Shown here piece by piece: positions 60,701 through 64,000 of a stretch of DNA of 64,000 bases; position 1 is the stretch's first letter, and each line of letters starts with the position of its first letter. Origin of the DNA: Nocardiopsis_B sediminis (GTDB taxonomy: Bacteria > Actinomycetota > Actinomycetes > Streptosporangiales > Streptosporangiaceae); NCBI RefSeq assembly GCF_042650565.1, contig NZ_JBHSBH010000001.1, forward strand, positions 62,001-126,000. Direction: 5' to 3'. Under the pieces are notes generated by a model that ran no database searches, was not told the DNA's origin, and saw only the letters and a list, made by a program, of their open reading frames with translations. A program made the position numbers and the translations under genes.

Positions 60701-61630
60701 GGCGCGGAGCGCAGCGCGTTCCGCCAGGCCCAGAAGTCGCGTTCCGCAGCCGGGCAGCCCGTCCTCCACCCGGAGTCCGTCCGGTGGGAGGAGCGGCGTG
60801 AGGCCGGCCGTCTACCGGTGGACGCCGTGCTGGCGACCTCCATGCTGCAAGTCGGCGTGGACGTGTCCCGGTTCGGGCTGATGGTGGTGGTCGGCCAGCC
60901 CAAGAACACCGCCGAGTACATCCAGGCGTCCTCCCGGGTGGGCCGCGACCCGTCCCGTCCGGGCCTGGTGGTGACCCTCTACAACTGGACGCGTCCGCGG
61001 GACCTCGCCCACTACGAGGACTTCGGCCACTACCACAGCACCTTCTACCGCCGGGTGGAGTCGCTCAGCGTCACCCCGTTCACCCGGCGCGCGCTGGACC
61101 GGGGCACCACGGCGGCGTTCGTGGCGGCCGTGCGCAACACCGTGCACGAGCACTCGCGCAATGCCGATGCCCACGATGTGGATCTTGACGGGCCGGTGGT
61201 CGAGGGGATCATCGCGCGGATGCTGGCGCGTGCCGAGCACGTCTACGGCCCACGGGGGCGCGACTACCTGTCCGAGCGGATCAACACTTTGCGCGACCGG
61301 TGGAAGCAGGCCAGGAACGGATCGGCCCGGCTGGGCTACGAGCGGGCGACCGACGCAAAGCAGCAGGTGCGCGGGCTGCTGGCCAAGGCGGGAGAGGGCC
61401 CGTGGGACGACACCACGGTCGGTATGTCGATGCGGGAGGCGGAGAACGAGATCAATCTGCTCCTGTCCGGCGGCGGCGAGTTCTTCGACCCACCGGTGAA
61501 CGCCCCGCCGTGGTCGTTCGCCCCACCGGCCGCAGACACGATGAACGCGACCGACGCAGCGCCGGAGGGCGATGAAATGGGCGACTCGGCGTTCGCCGCT
61601 CCTGCGACGCGGAAGGGACGCGGCCGATGA
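57701..61630 (+). CDS. drmA: DrmA, DISARM helicase-domain protein
   Basis: A 1309-residue protein with a helicase core: Walker A LLFFPTGGGKTEAYLGLTAF (about residue 527), the variant DEAH box LIIQDELHLISGALGTIVGL (about 785), VASTATTKRAEEQVRGIFGR, and in lobe 2 ATSMLQVGVDVSRFGLMVVV with ASSRVGRDPSRPG. A cysteine group inserted in lobe 1 (LSCPWCGTKLHAHRDL with later CANGEGPDACPF) may bind zinc. DrmA forms the core DISARM complex with DrmB, loading on DNA 5' overhangs and blocking phage DNA. The start is fused to the drmMI stop (TGATG), and its stop overlaps the drmB start. Confidence 0.93.
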   Translation: MSDAPLFPHPKGEQTSLDTSAAAETSATPPAKRPRTKAEANAARQAELIATLDVPQNFEEGSSFHARDGLQELVERDLLGPWGGENEEFPPRAMGPRERYLVGMLGPRHQPPASSRDAADMVSDTETGASGDARGEAAGELPDVVTSQNLGHLWASTMGLSFTVADSTHAVTVRTTWGQYSPTDSIGGDGRTRTVWSREPREYVTEVPLNGPPDHRIGLTAVDVDSSCVYLNVAVRTRDGRRTVELNLVNNRQQPPSNGDAAWLYQARLTVTAPDGSSPVFLPVDDPLDGTPATLDDPEELRLRLLYRNELKFAHGRNIAVDAEHADGLRRAHRLTTTWLPSHDVPATIAPVGERSRLAGTELSMDALVTADPNALGAGLAPLADGYAAWLDERDAEVASLPEALRPTAEGAVFRARRAAERIRAGIQLLSDPSHPRHDEALKAFRFANRAMAEQRRHSEIARLREDPDVSYAEAERAVRGRGAAAASWRPFQLAFVLLNVPSITDPDHPERASSPEATVDLLFFPTGGGKTEAYLGLTAFTFAIRRLQGIVGAGEQARSGGAGVAVLMRYTLRLLTAQQFQRAAALVCAAEVLRAEDPGTWGGEPFRIGLWVGGGVSPNWFDEADKQITEAREAGRGRRANVLQTLSCPWCGTKLHAHRDLHPDREARRVLLHCANGEGPDACPFSRTRSREGLPILTVDEEIYRYTPSLVIATVDKLAQLPWRGFAGMLFGRVREHCPRHGFRHPDLDGKIGCGSRHNAKGDHLPKATSRPVPRLRPPDLIIQDELHLISGALGTIVGLFESAVDELCTWTTPAGNAAGPKIVASTATTKRAEEQVRGIFGRGLEVFPPQVTDVADTFFSTQVRVTENTPGRRYMGICAHGVRLKSAEIRLAEILMLAGQAMFDRFGRPADPYMTMVGYFNATRELAGMRRYMDDDVTVRARRHGRSKGLPDRLTSAGMFTVQELTSRISSGDISDVLKRLEVGFDPDLDTSGRRRAVGAERSAFRQAQKSRSAAGQPVLHPESVRWEERREAGRLPVDAVLATSMLQVGVDVSRFGLMVVVGQPKNTAEYIQASSRVGRDPSRPGLVVTLYNWTRPRDLAHYEDFGHYHSTFYRRVESLSVTPFTRRALDRGTTAAFVAAVRNTVHEHSRNADAHDVDLDGPVVEGIIARMLARAEHVYGPRGRDYLSERINTLRDRWKQARNGSARLGYERATDAKQQVRGLLAKAGEGPWDDTTVGMSMREAENEINLLLSGGGEFFDPPVNAPPWSFAPPAADTMNATDAAPEGDEMGDSAFAAPATRKGRGR

Positions 61631-63519
61631 GCGGGGCACTGTACCGGCGCCGGGTCGGCTCGGTCCGGCCGAGCCACCTGATGTTCACCAGCGGGGTGGG
61701 GGCTCTCGTTGACCTGCCGAACTTCGCGGTCCTGGTGCGCGGTCTCGACGACTGGGACTACACCCACGCCTATGGGTGGGAGAAGATCGCCGAACCCCGC
61801 CTACTGGAGGCAGTCAAGAAGCTGCCCGGCAACCGGAAGGTGGCCGAGCTGAGACCGGCCCCGTGGGCCGAGGGCATGGACGCCGACCCGAACGGACCGG
61901 CGTCGCGGGTGGGGGTTCCCATCTCCCCGTTCCCGGGCTGGTTCCGGTGCACGGTCTGCAACGAGCTGGCCGCACTGGATTCGCAGGCGTTCACGTTCGA
62001 GAACGCCAACGCCCGCAAACCGCACGAGGCCAGGTTCGTGCACACCGGCTGCAATCGGGGCAAGCCGCTGGCGGTCGCGGCTCGGTTCGTCCTGGTGTGC
62101 ACCTCAGGCCACCTGGACGAGTTCCCCTATGTGCACTTCGTGCACCAGGGCGGTGGCTGCCCCAATGCGACCCATCCCCGGCTGCGCATGGACGACCGGG
62201 GCGGCAACATCGGCGCCAATGTGGAACTGGCCTGCGTCAGCTGCGGAGAGCGCCGCAACCTGCGCGAGGCGATGGGCCAGCGCGGCGAGGAGATCCTGCC
62301 CCGGTGCCGGGGCCGCCATCCGCACCTGCGGACCTACGAGTCCGGAGGTTGCGGCGTGCGGCCCAAGGTCCTTGTGCTGGGCGCCTCCAACCAGTGGTTC
62401 TCCCAGACCCTGTCGGCGCTGGCGGTCCCCACCACGGGCGCCGGCAAGCTGGAGGGCATGGTGGACCAGCACTGGGATCTGATCCATCCGGTACCGGTGG
62501 GCATGTACGCCTACATGAAGGAGAGCCATCCCCAGTGGGGCCCCTTCACCACGTGGAGTGACGCCGAACTCGCGGCAGCGGTCGAGAAGGTCAGGGCCCG
62601 CAAAGACGGCCAGGACGCCGCGCCTGACGACGACGCCTATCCGGACCTGCGCACCCCCGAATGGGAGGTGTTCTCCGCACCCACTGCTCCGGAACCCGGT
62701 CCCGACTTCGCGCTGCGCCGCGACCCCGGCGGGGTGCCGGCCGAGCTCCAGGGCGTGTTCGACGACGTGGTACAGGTGGAGCGGCTGCGCGAGGTACGGG
62801 CGCTGACCGGCTTCACCCGGTTGGACGCCCCCGATCCCGACGACCCCGATCTGGTGGTCCGCGTCCCGCTGTCACGGTCCGACCCCGAATGGATCCCGGC
62901 CAGTGAGGTGCGCGGCGAGGGGATGTTCCTGCGGGTGCCCGAGGAGCTGCTGGCGGCCTGGGAGAAGCGGGTCGCCCGGTCGGAGGCCCTGGCCTTGCAC
63001 ACCGCGGCCTACCGCACGTTCCGCGAGAACCGGTATTCCAATCGGCTCTCGGGCGGGTTCGATCCGATGCGGCATTGGCCCGGCGCCCGCTACATCGCCC
63101 TGCACACCCTCTCCCACCTGCTGATCCGTACCATCGCTCTGGACTGCGGGTACAACGCGGCGAGCCTGTCGGAACGGGTGTACGCGGGAACCGAGGAGGA
63201 CCCGCGCAGCGGCATCCTCATCTACACCGCCGTCCCCGATGCCGAAGGCACGCTGGGCGGTCTTGTGTCGCAGGCCGAACCCGAGCGGTTGGCGGGGCTG
63301 GTACGCCGGGCGCTGAACGAGGCGATGCGGTGCTCCTCGGACCCGCTGTGCGCGGAGCGCCAACCGCAGCCGCGCGCCGACTTCCTGCACGGCGCCGCCT
63401 GCCACGTGTGCCTCTTCGTGTCCGAGACGACCTGCGAGCGCGGCAACCGGTTCCTGGACCGCCGGTTCGTCGTGCCCATCGGCGACCCCGACCTGGCGCT
63501 CTACCCCGAACTGCCATGA
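61627..63519 (+). CDS. drmB: DrmB, DUF1998-domain partner of DrmA
   Basis: A 630-residue protein. The N-terminal half includes FRCTVCNELAALDSQAF and HTGCNRGKPLAVAARFVLVC with likely zinc cysteines; the C-terminal DUF1998 domain has LHTLSHLLIRTIALDCGYNA (about residue 490), SGILIYTAVPDAEGTLGGLV, and a Cys-rich end (CSSDPLCAERQ, GAACHVCLFVSETTCERG). In DISARM it binds DrmA and stimulates its ATPase, and the pair senses phage DNA ends. ATGA overlaps join it to drmA and drmC. Confidence 0.93.
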   Translation: MSGALYRRRVGSVRPSHLMFTSGVGALVDLPNFAVLVRGLDDWDYTHAYGWEKIAEPRLLEAVKKLPGNRKVAELRPAPWAEGMDADPNGPASRVGVPISPFPGWFRCTVCNELAALDSQAFTFENANARKPHEARFVHTGCNRGKPLAVAARFVLVCTSGHLDEFPYVHFVHQGGGCPNATHPRLRMDDRGGNIGANVELACVSCGERRNLREAMGQRGEEILPRCRGRHPHLRTYESGGCGVRPKVLVLGASNQWFSQTLSALAVPTTGAGKLEGMVDQHWDLIHPVPVGMYAYMKESHPQWGPFTTWSDAELAAAVEKVRARKDGQDAAPDDDAYPDLRTPEWEVFSAPTAPEPGPDFALRRDPGGVPAELQGVFDDVVQVERLREVRALTGFTRLDAPDPDDPDLVVRVPLSRSDPEWIPASEVRGEGMFLRVPEELLAAWEKRVARSEALALHTAAYRTFRENRYSNRLSGGFDPMRHWPGARYIALHTLSHLLIRTIALDCGYNAASLSERVYAGTEEDPRSGILIYTAVPDAEGTLGGLVSQAEPERLAGLVRRALNEAMRCSSDPLCAERQPQPRADFLHGAACHVCLFVSETTCERGNRFLDRRFVVPIGDPDLALYPELP

Positions 63520-64000
63520 CGGAGCACACGCGCTTCGAGCACGCCGTCTCCACGGCCGCACCCGTGCTGGGCGCCGCCGGGCTGCGCGACGTGGCAGCCA
63601 AAGTGGCGGCGGGATGGCCGGGACAGGCGGTGCTGGGCTCAGTGCGCGACCGGGCGGCCGTGGCACCGTTGCTGTCCGCCCTCACCGCAGAGCAGGTTCC
63701 CGCGGCCGACGCCGCCGCATTCCTGCGCGGCGCCGCCGCCGGGTACGCCGGCGCGGCGGGTGCGGTCACCGTGGAAACGGTGTGGAGCGGCCCGGCCGGC
63801 CATGCGGTGCCGGTACGCGCCACCGCACAGGCGCTGCTGGACGTGGTGGCCGGCGCCGAGCATGAACTGGTGCTGATGACGTACTCGGCCCGGCCGCACA
63901 AGGGGATCAGAAGAGCACTCGCCGCCGCGGTGGAACGCGGGGTGCGGGTTGACGTGGTCGTGGAGACCCTCCAAGGTGCCGGAAGCGCCCTGTCCGGATC
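63516..64000 (+). CDS. drmC: DrmC, phospholipase D-like protein of DISARM (truncated by window edge)
   Basis: The first 161 residues of a PLD-superfamily protein. The N-terminal 100 residues are helical (VLGAAGLRDVAAKVAAGWPG); then comes the beginning of the first PLD domain, AEHELVLMTYSARPHKGIRR and ALAAAVERGVRVDVVVETLQ. The catalytic HxKxxxxD motifs lie outside the window. DrmC is the accessory nuclease-like subunit of DISARM and is dispensable for part of the protection in studied systems. The start overlaps the drmB stop (ATGA), so all five drm genes are one transcript. Confidence 0.88.
   Translation, partial: MTEHTRFEHAVSTAAPVLGAAGLRDVAAKVAAGWPGQAVLGSVRDRAAVAPLLSALTAEQVPAADAAAFLRGAAAGYAGAAGAVTVETVWSGPAGHAVPVRATAQALLDVVAGAEHELVLMTYSARPHKGIRRALAAAVERGVRVDVVVETLQGAGSALSG

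Overview
The window is very GC-rich (most third codon positions are G or C) and has the gene content of a filamentous or related actinobacterium: an XRE/DUF397 module, Ku plus separate LigD-type proteins, PucR, FCD-type GntR and TetR regulators, a proline-rich membrane protein and an actinobacterial ABC-F protein. A Nocardiopsaceae or Streptosporangiales host fits, but this is inference. There are no rRNA or tRNA genes and no CRISPR array. One 62-N assembly gap lies at 12896-12957.

Left part (1-17800): a truncated MatC-like dicarboxylate transporter; an XRE regulator with two tandem DUF397 genes; a PucR regulator divergent from an MHS-family transporter and an M20 amidohydrolase; two TetR genes, a GNAT and a FadR-type regulator; a three-subunit molybdenum hydroxylase of the PaoABC/YagTSR type (interrupted by the N gap); an ALDH7-type dehydrogenase; a pyroglutamyl-peptidase homologue that lacks the catalytic cysteine; and small hypothetical or membrane proteins.

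Middle part (18000-34700): a bacterial NHEJ locus (LigD-type polymerase, Ku and an ATP-dependent ligase as three genes); a TetR/ABC exporter pair with a 20-bp palindromic operator; a lipoprotein; an ABC-F ribosome-protection-type protein with a structured leader; a polysaccharide deacetylase lipoprotein; an ATP-grasp ligase followed by a CocE/NonD-type hydrolase; then a degraded stretch with an HxlR/alpha-beta hydrolase deletion scar, an orphan SUKH protein and a MarR remnant next to an IS-end-like hairpin.

Right part (34700-49930): a GntR regulator, a ketopantoate-reductase-like protein and an NAD-linked formate dehydrogenase. The FDH large subunit is split, and its N-terminal 4Fe-4S segment is attached to the ferredoxin-like subunit. 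All four promoters of this group carry a TGTAKACA or GTATAC motif, so they probably form one regulon. After them come an SDR/TetR pair with two matching operators, an HhH-GPD protein, and a tartrate/D-malate dehydrogenase - LysR - SLC13 transporter module with two matching LysR boxes.

The last 13.6 kb (50416-64000) is one tightly overlapping operon, drmD-drmMI-drmA-drmB-drmC: a class 1 DISARM anti-phage system, with drmC running off the end. DISARM is a described family. The unusual part here is that the presumed target-recognition region of the methyltransferase gene is a sharply AT-richer block with two TTA codons, which looks like a horizontally exchanged specificity segment and might make its translation dependent on the rare Leu-UUA tRNA.
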